Assembly: GCF_029870595.1 (NCBI RefSeq)
Contig: NZ_JAPDIR010000001.1
Location: 434,001-498,000, forward strand
Direction of reading: 5' to 3'
DNA length: 64,000 bases
Source: Sphingomonas sp. CBMAI 2297
Lineage (GTDB): Bacteria; Pseudomonadota; Alphaproteobacteria; Sphingomonadales; Sphingomonadaceae
Shown piece after piece: positions 27,919-39,177 of the stretch. The notes under the pieces were generated by a model that had not been told where the DNA came from, did no database searches, and saw only the letters and a list, made by a program, of their open reading frames with translations. Every line of letters starts with the position of its first letter. The first letter of the stretch is position 1. A program made the translations under genes and the position numbers.

Positions 27919-28731
27919 TTACAGGTTGCGCCCCGATCTTCCCGCAAGATCAACCACATATTGCCATGCGACGCGCCCCGAGCGGCTGCCGCGCCGCGTC
28001 GCCCAGCCGATCGCATCGACCGGATCGAAGCCAAGGCCGTGCGCATCGGCATAGGCGCGGACGATGTCGACATAAGTGTCCTGGTCGACGACGTGAAAGC
28101 CGAGGCTGAGCCCGAACCGGTCGGCCAGCGCCAGCCCGTCGTCCGCCGAGTCGCGCGGATTGATCGCGCTCGATTGCTCGGCGATGTCGCGGACGACCAG
28201 ATGGCGGCGGTTCGAAGTGACGAGCAGCCGCGCATTGTTCGGCCGCGCCTCGGCCCCGCCCTGGAGCAGCGAGCGCAACGCCCGGGCATCGCCCACGCCG
28301 TCGAAGCCGAGATCGTCGAGGAACACGGCAAAGGGACGGTCGGTCGCGCCGAGCAGTCCGAACAGCTCGGGCAGGGTGGCGAGCTCGGTGGTCACCGCCT
28401 CGACCAAGGCGAGGCGCCCGCCCTGCGCCTGCACCGCGGCGACCGCGCTCTTCACCAGCGCCGACTTGCCGGTGCCGCGCGCGCCCCAGAGCAGCACGTC
28501 CTGCGCCGCATGGCCGTCGGAAAGCCGGGTGAGGTTCGCCACCAGCGCCTCGCGCTGCGAATCCACGCCGCGCAGGATATCGATCGGAAGCGGATCGAAC
28601 ACGCGCGCGGGGGCCAGGCCGTGCCCGCGCCACACATAGGCGGGATGCGCCTCGAGATCGGCGGGTGGCGGCGGCGGCGGGGCCAGCCGGTCGAGCGCAT
28701 CGGCGATGCGGGCGAGGATCTCTTCGTTCAT
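27919..28731 (-). CDS. DUF815-family AAA+ ATPase
   Basis: A 270-residue cytoplasmic P-loop protein. GARGTGKSALVKSAV is Walker A (about 87-101), and FAVFLDDLGFDG is the Walker B region. LRSLLQGGAEARPNNARLLV, TSNRRHLV and DRFGLSLGFHVVDQDTYVDI match DUF815 ATPases of alpha- and betaproteobacteria. The role is unknown. ATG 28731 is used; 21 further bases upstream remain in frame. It is followed by the DUF4118 kinase gene 72 nt downstream. Confidence 0.86.
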   Translation of the reverse strand: MNEEILARIADALDRLAPPPPPPADLEAHPAYVWRGHGLAPARVFDPLPIDILRGVDSQREALVANLTRLSDGHAAQDVLLWGARGTGKSALVKSAVAAVQAQGGRLALVEAVTTELATLPELFGLLGATDRPFAVFLDDLGFDGVGDARALRSLLQGGAEARPNNARLLVTSNRRHLVVRDIAEQSSAINPRDSADDGLALADRFGLSLGFHVVDQDTYVDIVRAYADAHGLGFDPVDAIGWATRRGSRSGRVAWQYVVDLAGRSGRNL

Positions 28732-28941
28732 GGGGGCGCTATAGCGAGGCACCGTCGCCGGCTCACCCCCAACTTCGCTATCAGCGCCTATGCGTGCGGC
28801 TTGTCGGGCATTGGCGGAGCCCGGCGCAATGCCGGGGTGCCGGCCTTCCCTTTCTCCCTCGACCGCACCCGCAACAGGGGCTCGTGCGCGCGGAAAGATC
28901 GATCCCCCGTAGCGTAAGCTTCCGCGGCCGGACGCCGCCGG

Positions 28942-31006
28942 TCAGCCGTTCGCCATCGCCTGTGCCGCCGCCCGGTCGGTGAAGCCCGGATCGGCCAGCG
29001 CGGCCTGGGCGTGCTGCTTCGCCTCTGCCTTGCGGCCCAGCGCCGCATAGACCTGGGCCAGGTGCCAGCGCAGGCCCGGATGCCGGGGGGCGAGGATCAC
29101 CGCTTTCTGGAGCAGCTCGAGCGCGCCGTCCTTGTCGCCGCCGCGGAACAGCGCCCAGCCATAGGCGTCGACCACGGCGGGATTGGCCGGGGCGAGGCCA
29201 TAGGCGGCTTCGCCGAAATCGACCGCGGTTCCGGTCTCGCCCGCGCCGGCATAGGCGGCGGCCAGCTCGGCGTTGAGCACGGCGTCGCCATCCCCGATGC
29301 GGGCACGGATGTCCTCCAGCGAATCGATCGCCGCGTCATAGTCTCCCGCGGCGAGCTGCCAGTGCGCCGAAAGGCGCAGCGCCGGGATGCTCACCGGATT
29401 CTGCGACAGGAACAGCGCGAGCGCGTTCGCCGCATCCTCGCGCCGGCCGGCGCGATCGAGCGCGTCGACCAGGCGGAGCAGGGTCGGCTCGTCGAAGCGC
29501 AGATCGGCGGCGCGGCGATAGGCGGCGGCGGCATCGGCCGGGCGGCCGAGCAGCATCAGCATGTCGCCCAGCACCACCTGCGCGCCGGCGGCGCCGGGGT
29601 TGCGGGCGGCAATGTCCTGGGCGCGGGCCAGGGCGCCGGCCCTGTCGCCGCCGGCGATCAGCGCGCGGATCAGCGGCAGCGTCGCCGCCGGGTCGCTCGG
29701 CCGCCGCGCCGCATCGGCGGCGAGCGTGGCGGTGCTGTCGTCGGCGCTGAACGCCGTCGCCTCGCCCGTTGCCGGGAAGGCGGCGCGGTCGAGGAAGCGG
29801 GCGGCGCTGTCGCGGTCGCCGATCCGCTCGAAGCCGCGCGCTGCCAGGGTCAGCGCATAGCTGTCGGCATCGGCGCGGGCGACCACCGGGCTCAGCATGT
29901 CGATCGCGTTGCGGGCGCGATCGGTGCGCAGCAGGGCGACGGCGAGCAGCTTGCGCGCGGTGATGTTCATCGGCTGCATGCCGACCAGGTCGGTCAGCTT
30001 CTCGATTGCCTGCTCGTAATCGCCCTTCTCCAGGTCGAGCGTGCCGCCGAGCAGCATCGCGCCGGGAAGCTCGTCGATCGCGCCGCCGGTCTTGTCGAGG
30101 ATCGAGCGGGCGAGATCGAAACTGCCGGCCCGTGCGGCGATCACCGCCTGGAGGTAGAGCGCCTGCGGGCTGCCCGGCCGGGCGGCGAGCGCGCGGCGGG
30201 TGGCGGCGAGCGCGTCGACGGCGCGGCCGGCATCGCCCAGGGTCGCGGCATATTCGATCAGCGCGGCGTGGCGGGCGGGGTCGCGCTTCAGCGCCTGCTC
30301 GAACCAGGGCAGGGCGGCGACCAGCCCATATTGGCTGCGCACGACCTCGCCGCGCACGACCAGCGCATCGACCGAGCCGGGCGCGAGCTTGACAGCGCGG
30401 TCCGAAGCCTCGGCGGCGCCGAGAAGGTCGCCGGCGGCGAAGCGGAAGCGGGCAATCTCGGTCCACACGCCGGCGTCGTCGGGGGCGAGGTGCAGGGCCT
30501 GGTCGAGGGCGTTCTGGGCGCCGGCATAGTCGCCCGTCGCGGTCAGCGCGCGCGCGCGGATGCGCAGCCCATAGGGGCGCAGCTTTTGCGGCGCCTTGTC
30601 GGCTTCGGCGGGCGCCTTGTCGGTCTTGCCCTGGAGTATCCATGCCTCGGCGCGCCATTGCGGCACGGCGGCGGCGTCATAGCCGGCATCGACCGCGCGC
30701 TGGATCTCGCCCTCGGCGCCGACGCCGTCCTGCAGCGCGAGCAGCGCACGGGCGAGGACGATATGGGCGTTCTCATTGTCGGGATCGCCGCGCACCGCCT
30801 CCGCCGCGAGGTCGCGCGCGCCGGTGGCGTTGTCGGCCTTGAGCAGCGCCTCGGCGCGTGCGGTCGCCTCGGCGGCTTCGGCCCTGCCCATCCGGCCGGG
30901 GGCCAGCGTGAACCAGCCGATCAGCACGGCGAGCAGCACTGCCAGCGCGCCGCCGATTACCAGCACGCCGCGCACGCCGAAGCCCGAGGATCTGGCGCGG
31001 GCGCGC

Positions 31007-31023
<17 letters not shown>
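28942..31023 (-). CDS. prsT: XrtA/PEP-CTERM system TPR-repeat protein PrsT
   Basis: A 693-residue TPR-rich protein. One transmembrane anchor lies at about 18-42 (GVLVIGGALAVLLAVLIGWF), with no lipobox. More than ten TPR-like helices follow, for example NENAHIVLARALLALQ, NALDQALHLAPDDAGVW and NITARKLLAVALLRTDRA. It matches the PrsT family (PEP-CTERM system TPR protein), whose members are often annotated as lipoproteins and are longer. The role is in outer-envelope or exopolysaccharide assembly with PEP-CTERM proteins. Its start overlaps the prsR end by 17 nt, so it is the last gene of the GT-prsK-prsR-prsT operon. Confidence 0.85.
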
Positions 31024-32373
<1,350 letters not shown>

Positions 32374-32377
<4 letters not shown>

Positions 32378-34431
32378 GCGGCCCTCCCCATGCCCAGGTC
32401 CGCGGGATGCGCGGCCCTCAGGATCACGCGGAAGCGCGTGCCCTTGCCTTCGCGCGACGTCACTTCGATGCGGCCCTCCATGGCATGCGCGAGCTGGCGG
32501 GCCTCGAAGGCGCCGATGCCGAACCCGCCTTCCTTCGACGAGACGAAGGGCTTGAACAATTTGTCGCGGATGAAGGCGGGCGACATGCCGGTCCCGAGAT
32601 CGATCACGTCGATCGCCACCCGCTCGCCATCGGCCAGGACCGCGAGCGTCACCGGCTCGTTCGCCGGGCTCGCCTCGATCGCGTTCTGGACGAGATGGCC
32701 GAGCAGCTGCTCGAGGCTCGCCGGATCCGCATGGGCGATCGCGCTGCGCACGCCCGAAGTGACCACCGGATGCTGGCCCCGGCGCTGGGCGGCGACCCGT
32801 TCGACCAGTGCGACGATCTCGATCGCATGCGGCGCTTCGGAGCGGCCGCGATGATGCTGGGAGAGGCGGGCGAGCAACCCGTTCATCCGCTCGGCAGAGC
32901 TCTGCAGCGTCGCCACCATGTCGGCGCGGAACTCGGGCTTGTCGGCGTGGCGCTCGGCGTTGCGCGCCGTGAGGGTCAGCTGGCTCACCAGGTTCTTGAT
33001 GTCGTGCAGGATGAAGGCGAAGCGGCGGTTGAACTCGTCGAAGCGCTGCGCCTCGGCGAGCGCCTCCTGCGCGCGGGCCTCGGCGAGATAGGAGGCGACC
33101 TGGCGGCCGGCCACCTTCAGCAGGTCGAAATCCTCCCAGTCGAGCGCGCGGTCGAGCGGCGGGCGCGCGAGCAGGATCGCGCCCGCGAGCTCGGCCAGAT
33201 GCGGCAGCGGCACGATCACCCAGGCCTCGGACAGGTCGAGCATCCATTGCGGCACGACGGAAGCGTCGCGATGATCCTCGCTGCGGCGGACGGCGTCGAG
33301 CTCGATGATCCGCCCGGTCGCCCGGAGGTGCTCGCCCAGCGCCGTGTCGCTGGCGATCGGCAGCGTCGTGCGATCCCAGTTCCAGCTCGCGCCGACGCCG
33401 AGCCCGCCCGCATCGGGGACGAGCAGCACGCCCGCCGGGCTCTCGGTCAGGTCGGCGATCGCCTTGACGATGCGCTCGTCGAGCGCGGCGCCGCCCTGCG
33501 GATTGCCGAGCGTCTCGGTGAAGCGCATCCATTCGGTGCGATAATCATAGCGATGGCGGAAGAGATGCTTGGCGAGCTTGACCTTCAGCCAGGCACGCAG
33601 CCAGCTATTGGCGACCAGCGTGAGGATCGCCGCGGTCGAGCCCAGCACGAAGGCGGTCTGAAGGATGCGGGCATTGGGGCCGCCCACGGTGGCGATCGCG
33701 GAAGTGGCGAGGGCCAGCAGCGCGAAATAGACGCCCACCGCGACCAGCGAGAGCGACTGGTAGGTGACGGCGCGCGACACCTCTATCCTCCATTCGCCCT
33801 TGCGCTGGAGCGCGGCGCCGATCGCGAGCGCGATGGCGAGATAGGCGAGGCCGCGCAGCACCAGCGGCTCGGTCCGCCACTCGGCGGCGAGATAGGCGGT
33901 CGTGTAGAGCCCGAGCTCGGCGCACCAGATGCCGGCGAGCGCCAGCGCCAGCGTGCGCAGCGGCCCGCCCGCGGCCGGGCTCAGCGCCGACCAGAGCGCC
34001 TGGACCAGCACCAGCGCCGCGACGGTGACGAGCATGCGCAACAGCACGGCGGCGTTGGCGGTCTGCACGGCCACGATCGGCTCGGGATCGGCATAGGCGA
34101 TGAGCGTGAGCCCCAGCGCGCCGATCTGCACCAGTGCGACGACGCCATAGACCGTGCCCAGCGCGATCGGCGGGCGCGTCTGCGCGTCGCGGCGGTGGAG
34201 CACCAGCATGAAGCCCAGCCAGGCCAGATTGCGCAGCGTCTCGGCGAACCAGCTGGCGACGTCCGTCGATCCGATGCCGGCGATGGCGAGCGCCCAGAGC
34301 GCGGTGGCGGCCAGCGCGAAGGCAAGCGGACGGCGCGGCAGCCCGGCCAGGTCGGCGCGCCAGGCCCAGAGCGCGAGTGCGCCGAACAGCAGCGCCGCGA
34401 GCGCATGCAGCCAGAGCAGCAGCGCGCCCAT
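32374..34431 (-). CDS. prsK: PEP-CTERM system sensor histidine kinase PrsK
   Basis: A 685-residue membrane kinase. The N-terminal ~280 residues contain about eight hydrophobic segments. A GAF-like domain follows (residues ~305-440, with ERIVKAIADLTESPAGVLLV), and the phospho-acceptor His is in FAFILHDIKNLVSQLTL. The HATPase domain has LVQNAIEASPANEP, IDLGTGMSPAFI and GFGIGAFEARQLAHAMEG. This architecture is characteristic of PrsK. It directly abuts the glycosyltransferase stop (no gap) and overlaps prsR. Confidence 0.92.
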
Positions 34432-35820
34432 CTAGCGCGCGCCTTCGGGGAACAGCACGACGCGGATGGTCTGGAGCAGGATCAGCACGTCGAGGAACGG
34501 CGAATAATTCTTCGCGTAGTAGAGGTCGTATTCAAGCTTCTGGCGCGAATCCTCGATCGATGCGCCATAGGGATAGTTGATCTGCGCCCAGCCGGTGATG
34601 CCCGGCTTCACCATGTGGCGCTCGGCATAATAAGGCAGCTTGGTCTCGAGGTCCTCGACGAACTGGGGGCGCTCGGGGCGGGGGCCGACAAAGCTCATCT
34701 CGCCCTTGAGCACGCTCCAGCATTGCGGCAGCTCGTCGATCCGCGTCTTGCGGATGATGCGGCCGACGCGGGTGATGCGCGGATCGTCCTTCTCCGCCCA
34801 CACGGCCTTGCCCCCGGCCTCGGCGTCCTGGCGCATCGAGCGCAATTTGATCACGTCGAAGCCGGTGCCGTACAGGCCGACGCGGCGCTGACGGTAAAAG
34901 GCGGGGCCCCGGCTCTCCAGCTTCACCAGGATGGCGGTGAGCAGGATGATCGGCAGCATCAGCGTGAGCAGCACCAGGCTGGCGCCGATGTCGAACAGCC
35001 GCTTGAACATGCTCGACAGCATGCGGCCCGAGGAGAAGCCGTCGGAGAAGATCAGCCAGCTGGGATTGACGCTGTCCAGGTCGACGCGGCCGGTCTCGCG
35101 CTCGAGGAAGGTCGAGATCTCGTTGACGTGCACGCCGGTGGTCTTGATCCGCAGCAGGTCCTTGAGCGGCAGCGCGTTGCGTCGCTCCTCCAGCGCGAGC
35201 ACGACTTCGCTGGCGTTGAGCACCACGACATGGTCGGCGAGATTGTAGATCGCGTCGCGGGCGATCGCCTCGGGGATCACCCGATTGGCCTCGCTCATCG
35301 CGACATAGCCGACCACGACGAAGCCCGCGCCGGGGGTCTTGGAGAGATCCTTGAGGCGCTGTGCCCGCGCGCCGGCGCCGAGCACGACGATGCGGCGCTT
35401 GAACGCCTGGCTGCCCAGCGCCTTGCCGAGCAGGATGCGCAGGGCGATCAGCGACGCGATCGAGCAGCCCATCGCGTAGAGCAGGTTCGAGCGCCAGAAG
35501 CCGATCTCGGGGATCAGGAAATAGAGCACGCTCAAGCCGATCACGCCCAGCGAGATCGCCACGATCAGTCGGGCCATCGCATAGCGCAGCGACTGGAGCG
35601 AATCGGCGCCGTAGACGCCGACCGCGACCATCGCGATCTCGAGGAACAGCGCATAGCTGACGAGCTGCGGCCAGCGCTCCTGCATCAGCGGCAGGCCGAT
35701 GCCGAGCTGATGGGCGCGCAGCATCCAGCCGAGCTCGCCCGACATCGCCAGCAGCAGGATGTCGAGAAAGCCGAGCAGCAGCACCGCGTTGGGCACGTAA
35801 TGCTTGAACAGCCGGATCAT
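34432..35820 (-). CDS. TIGR03013-type XrtA/PEP-CTERM system undecaprenyl-phosphate sugar transferase
   Basis: A 462-residue inner-membrane enzyme that loads the first sugar onto undecaprenyl phosphate for exopolysaccharide synthesis. The first ~115 residues hold four membrane segments, a CoA-binding-like domain follows (VLGAGARAQRL), and the C-terminal ~190 residues are the bacterial sugar transferase domain: FKRLFDIGASLVLLTLMLPI, RRVGLYGTGFDVIKLRSMR, KTRIDELPQCWSVLKGEMSF and VGPRPERPQFV. It heads the operon with prsK, prsR and prsT. ATG 35820 is followed by MIRLFKHYVPNAV. Confidence 0.92.
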   Translation of the reverse strand: MIRLFKHYVPNAVLLLGFLDILLLAMSGELGWMLRAHQLGIGLPLMQERWPQLVSYALFLEIAMVAVGVYGADSLQSLRYAMARLIVAISLGVIGLSVLYFLIPEIGFWRSNLLYAMGCSIASLIALRILLGKALGSQAFKRRIVVLGAGARAQRLKDLSKTPGAGFVVVGYVAMSEANRVIPEAIARDAIYNLADHVVVLNASEVVLALEERRNALPLKDLLRIKTTGVHVNEISTFLERETGRVDLDSVNPSWLIFSDGFSSGRMLSSMFKRLFDIGASLVLLTLMLPIILLTAILVKLESRGPAFYRQRRVGLYGTGFDVIKLRSMRQDAEAGGKAVWAEKDDPRITRVGRIIRKTRIDELPQCWSVLKGEMSFVGPRPERPQFVEDLETKLPYYAERHMVKPGITGWAQINYPYGASIEDSRQKLEYDLYYAKNYSPFLDVLILLQTIRVVLFPEGAR

Positions 35821-35900
35821 GGAGACCCGCTGTAATGCGGAAGTGTAAACAAATCCGACATGGCGCCGCCTCGGGGCTCGCGGAAAAATCTCCGCCGTTC

Positions 35901-35916
35901 CGGCACCAATGCCGCG
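35901..35916 (+). promoter_or_regulatory. Candidate sigma-54 (-24/-12) promoter for the GDP-mannose pyrophosphorylase gene
   Basis: CGGCACCAATGCCGCG matches the TGGCACG-N4-TTGCW consensus only in GGCAC at -24 and GC at -12, with the correct 10-nt distance (GG at 35902-35903, GC at 35914-35915). Transcription would start near 35927, 54 nt before the ATG. The adjacent operon encodes PrsR, a sigma-54 activator. The match is partial and the region is GC-rich, so chance is a real alternative. Confidence 0.32.
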
Positions 35917-35980
35917 GCCCATGTGTTTGACCCGGGGGGCAAATCGCCGCATTGCGAAATCTTCAGGAGGTTCGAAGCAC

Positions 35981-37042
35981 ATGCCGGATTCGAAGCCGAT
36001 CGTTCCTGTCATCCTGTCGGGAGGATCGGGCACCCGCCTCTGGCCGATGTCGCGGGCGGAGAAACCCAAGCAGCTCCTGTCGCTGACCGCCGAGGAGACG
36101 ATGCTCCAGCTCACGGCGCGCCGCGCCGCCGGGGAGCGGTTCGGCCGGCCGATCGTCGTCGCCAACGCGCATCATGCCGACATGGTGGAGGAACAGCTCG
36201 CCGCCGCGGACAGCGCCGCGCGCGCGCTGGTGCTCGAGCCGATGGGGCGCAACACCGCGCCGGCCATCGCGCTCGCCGCGATCGCGGCGGGGGGCGGCGC
36301 CGAGCCGCTGCTGGTGATGCCGTCCGACCATGTGATCGCCGATGTCGATGCCTTTCACCTGGCGATCGAGGCCGCGCTCCCGCTGGTGGAGGAGGGGTGG
36401 CTGATCACCTTCGGCATCACGCCCGACGCGGCCGAGACTGGCTATGGCTGGATCAAGGTGGGCGAAGTGCTGGCCGACGGGGTGCACCGCGTCGAGCGTT
36501 TCGTCGAGAAGCCGGCGCGCGACCGGGCCGAGGCGATGCTCGCGGAGGGCGGGCATACCTGGAACGGCGGCATCTTCCTGTTCCGCGCCGATGCCTATCT
36601 GGGGGCGCTGGCCAGCTATGCGCCCGACATGCTGCACGCGGCGCAGCAGGCGATGGCGAAGGGCCGGCGCGAGGGCGCCCGGATCTGGCCCGATGCTGAC
36701 AGCTTCGCCGCCAGCCCGTCGGACTCGATCGACTATGCCGTGATGGAGAAGGCGCCGCGCGTGGCGGTGGTGCCGGTCACGATGGGCTGGAGCGACGTCG
36801 GCAGCTGGGACGCGCTCCATGCGATCAGCCACGCCGATGACGGCGGCAACGTCGTGCGCGGCGACGCGGTGGTGATCGAATCGAGCAACTGCCTGGTCCG
36901 CGCCGAGCCGGGCAAGCGGGTGGCGCTGGTCGGCGTCGAGGATCTGATCGTGGTCGCCTCGGGCGATGACGTGCTCGTCCTGCCGCGCGGGCGCAGCCAG
37001 GAAGTGAAGAAGATCATCGAGGCGATGCAGAAGGGCGGCTAG
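35981..37042 (+). CDS. manC: Mannose-1-phosphate guanylyltransferase
   Basis: A 353-residue cytoplasmic nucleotidyltransferase making GDP-mannose from mannose 1-phosphate and GTP. The N-terminus has VPVILSGGSGTRLWPMSRAE (nucleotide loop) and KPKQLLSL. FVEKPARDRA and TWNGGIFLFRADAYL are conserved, and the C-terminal sheet has LVRAEPGKRVALVGVEDLIV. There is no phosphomannose isomerase domain, so it is the short monofunctional form. AGGAGG (35965-35970) stands 10 nt before the ATG. It is divergent from the PEP-CTERM operon and probably supplies mannose for its exopolysaccharide. Confidence 0.92.
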   Translation: MPDSKPIVPVILSGGSGTRLWPMSRAEKPKQLLSLTAEETMLQLTARRAAGERFGRPIVVANAHHADMVEEQLAAADSAARALVLEPMGRNTAPAIALAAIAAGGGAEPLLVMPSDHVIADVDAFHLAIEAALPLVEEGWLITFGITPDAAETGYGWIKVGEVLADGVHRVERFVEKPARDRAEAMLAEGGHTWNGGIFLFRADAYLGALASYAPDMLHAAQQAMAKGRREGARIWPDADSFAASPSDSIDYAVMEKAPRVAVVPVTMGWSDVGSWDALHAISHADDGGNVVRGDAVVIESSNCLVRAEPGKRVALVGVEDLIVVASGDDVLVLPRGRSQEVKKIIEAMQKGG

Positions 37043-37060
37043 GGCAGAAGGGCGGCTAGG
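37028..37060. repeat. 16-bp direct repeat, period 17
   Basis: CAGAAGGGCGGCTAGG occurs at 37028-37043 and 37045-37060, separated by one G. The first copy contains the TAG stop of the guanylyltransferase gene, and the second contains the TAG stop of the convergent sulfotransferase gene on the other strand. Confidence 0.85.
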
Positions 37061-38216
37061 CCGCGGTGCGCCGGGCCTCGAGCGCGTTGAAGACCGGAGC
37101 GAGATATTGCGCGGCGATGGCGCGGAGCTCGGCATCGGCCTCGCGCTGCTTGGCCTCGCCATCGGCCTGGAAGCGTGCCGCCGGGGCCTTGGAATGGCGA
37201 CCCGCCACCATGGCCATGGAGTCCCGCGCCGCCGCGTCGGGGACGATGCCGAAATGAGGGAGGATCTGGTCGAAAAGCGCCTCGGGCAGCTGGGCGTAGT
37301 TGATCAGCAGCCCCTTGTCCGTACCATGCTCGGTCACCGCGCCGCAGGTCCGTTCGAGGATCCGGGCGATGAAGGCGCGCTCGGGAAGATGCGCATCCTC
37401 GGCGGTCAGGCCGAACCATTCGAGCGGCACCACGCCGGGAACGGTCTGCACGCCGCGCAGGCGCAGTTGCGAAACCAGCACTTCCACGGGATCGCGGTAG
37501 AGGAAGATCCACGGCGTCTCGGGAAAGGCGCGGCGCAGCAGCGGCAGCGCCCGGGTGTGCCAGCTGTCGAGCTTGACGAAGAGATGCTCGGCGCCGCGGC
37601 CATAGGCATGGACCAGCCCGCGCAACGCGTCGGCATGCATTTCGGGATCGGGGAAGCGATGCTGGATCATCGCGTCGAGCGGCGGCGCTTCGGAGATCGA
37701 GACGTGCCCCGGGGCGGCGCCGAGCATCTGCGAGACCAGGGTGGAGCCGCAGCGGGACATATGGAAGATGAAGCCCGAAGGCGCGCGGAGATCGGTACGG
37801 CCCAGGAAGCTGGCGAGCGGCGTGGCGGTGCGGAACAGGCGGTTGAACGGCCGGCCCGCCGCCTCGCGCACGGCATCCTCGAAAAAGGGCGTGTTCGGGG
37901 AGATGCCGGCGAAGTTGAACCATTGGACCGCCGGCTCGGGCGCGGCCGGGAAACTTATCGGCAGCCAGTCCCGGCACGGCCAGTCGTGCCGGGTGACCGG
38001 CGCCGGGAGAAAGCGGTGCATCCCGACGGGATCGGGGCGGCCGCCCTCGATCAGATCGGCCGCGGCGAGCGATAGGCCGCGCGCCGCGGCCCAGGCGAGC
38101 GCGCGCGCCTCGAAGATCGCGGGATCCTGGGGCTCGGCGAGATGCGCCTGCGCCGGCGGATCGGCCAGCACGGCGGCGCGGAACTGGTCGAGCGGGGTCG
38201 GTGGCATTGCAATCAT
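37056..38216 (-). CDS. Sulfotransferase-family protein
   Basis: A 386-residue protein of the PAPS-dependent sulfotransferase family. The PAPS-binding loop is FHMSRCGSTLVSQML (about 152-166), and the 3'-phosphate region is IFLYRDPVEVLVSQLR (about 240-255). The N-terminal ~130 residues are specific to this subgroup. Members move sulfate to sugars, lipids or proteins; the acceptor is unknown. The start may be ATG 38216 or 38207. It is divergent from the aspartyl hydroxylase-like gene, with only 44 nt between the starts. Confidence 0.82.
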   Translation of the reverse strand: MIAMPPTPLDQFRAAVLADPPAQAHLAEPQDPAIFEARALAWAAARGLSLAAADLIEGGRPDPVGMHRFLPAPVTRHDWPCRDWLPISFPAAPEPAVQWFNFAGISPNTPFFEDAVREAAGRPFNRLFRTATPLASFLGRTDLRAPSGFIFHMSRCGSTLVSQMLGAAPGHVSISEAPPLDAMIQHRFPDPEMHADALRGLVHAYGRGAEHLFVKLDSWHTRALPLLRRAFPETPWIFLYRDPVEVLVSQLRLRGVQTVPGVVPLEWFGLTAEDAHLPERAFIARILERTCGAVTEHGTDKGLLINYAQLPEALFDQILPHFGIVPDAAARDSMAMVAGRHSKAPAARFQADGEAKQREADAELRAIAAQYLAPVFNALEARRTAA

Positions 38217-38260
38217 CGGGGACCGGGATAGGCTCGAGGCGGAGGAAGGAGCAGGCTAAT

Positions 38261-38848
38261 ATGGCGACCGCATCCGCACAATCCGCCTGGCCCGATCGGG
38301 CGCGGCTGCCCCTTGTCTTCGATCCCGGGCCGCTGGCCGCCGATCTCGCCGCGCTCGAGCGCGGCGACTGGACCGCGCATTTCGTGCAGCAGAACTATGA
38401 GGGCGACTGGAGCGTGCTGCCGCTGCGCGCGCAGGCCGGCGCCATGCATCCGATCCAGATGATCTACTCGGCGCCGGGCGCCACTGCGTTCGTCGACACG
38501 CCGTGGCGGGCGCGGATGCCGGCGCTGTCGGCGGTGATCGACGCCTTCGCCTGCCCGGTCCTCGCGGTGCGGCTGATGCGGCTCGCGGCCGGATCGGTGA
38601 TCAAGGAACATGCGGATTTCGATCTCGACGCCGCCGATGGCCTGGCCCGGATCCATGTGCCGATACAGACCAACGCGGATGTCGATTTCCGGCTGAACGG
38701 GACCCGGGTGGCCATGGCGCCGGGCGAGGCCTGGTATCTGCGGCTCGCGGACCCGCACAGCGTGGCGAACCGGGGCCGCGCCGCGCGCATCCATCTGGTG
38801 CTCGACCTGGTGGTGAACGACTGGCTGATGCGCCAGCTCGAAGGATGA
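38261..38848 (+). CDS. Aspartyl/asparaginyl beta-hydroxylase-like Fe(II)/2-oxoglutarate oxygenase
   Basis: A 195-residue protein of the Asp_Arg_Hydrox family. The iron triad is in HADFD (His and Asp of KEHADFDLD) and a distal His near DPHSVANRGRAARIHLVLDL, whose Arg would bind 2-oxoglutarate. Members hydroxylate aspartate, arginine or proline side chains, or small molecules. The substrate is unknown. GGAGGAAGGAG precedes the ATG. The stop overlaps the HNH gene by 4 nt (ATGA). Confidence 0.82.
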   Translation: MATASAQSAWPDRARLPLVFDPGPLAADLAALERGDWTAHFVQQNYEGDWSVLPLRAQAGAMHPIQMIYSAPGATAFVDTPWRARMPALSAVIDAFACPVLAVRLMRLAAGSVIKEHADFDLDAADGLARIHVPIQTNADVDFRLNGTRVAMAPGEAWYLRLADPHSVANRGRAARIHLVLDLVVNDWLMRQLEG

Positions 38849-39177
38849 GCGGGCGCGTCCGGCGCAAGCAGGTCGCGGCGGCGATGGAAGCCGTCGCGAC
38901 CGCGCCGCTGCCCGAGGCCTGCGCGCTTTGCGGCCGCCCGCTCGGCCGGCGGACCGAATGGCATCATGTGCTGCCCAGGAGCGAGGGCGGCCGGGAGACC
39001 GTGCCGCTCCACCCGATCTGCCACCGGACGATCCATGCCAGCGCGAGCAATGCCGAGCTGGCGCGGCTCTATCCCACGCTCGAAGCGCTGCGCGAGCGCG
39101 AGGACATCCGCCGCTTCGTCGCCTGGATCGCGGACAAGCCGCCCGATTTCCATGCGCCGACGCGGAAGCATCGTTAG
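38845..39177 (+). CDS. HNH-family (nuclease-like) small protein
   Basis: A 110-residue protein. The zinc knuckle CALCGRPLGRRTEWHHVLPR is followed by PLHPICHRTIHASASNAELA, which gives the HNH fold with CxxC and HH motifs. The catalytic pair His-His in EWHHVLPR and His in CHRTIH are present. The C-terminal ~45 residues are helical. It is too short for a standalone restriction enzyme, and its target is unknown. It is coupled to the hydroxylase gene through ATGA, and a long palindromic element follows. Confidence 0.83.
   Translation: MSGRVRRKQVAAAMEAVATAPLPEACALCGRPLGRRTEWHHVLPRSEGGRETVPLHPICHRTIHASASNAELARLYPTLEALREREDIRRFVAWIADKPPDFHAPTRKHR

Noticed and set aside
28732..28941. Gap between the DUF815 gene and prsT examined for a tRNA or small RNA
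   Set aside because: It has a weak hairpin (around GGAGCCCGGC...GCCGGGGTGCC) but no tRNA-like arms, promoter pair or terminator.
32407..35835. Open frame of 1142 codons opposite prsR, prsK and the glycosyltransferase
   Set aside because: The composition is low-complexity Arg/His/Gly/Asp, typical of an antisense shadow. The - strand proteins have clear catalytic motifs.
38845..39177. HNH gene as part of a restriction or defence island
   Set aside because: No methyltransferase, helicase or other defence gene is adjacent. It is coupled to a hydroxylase instead.
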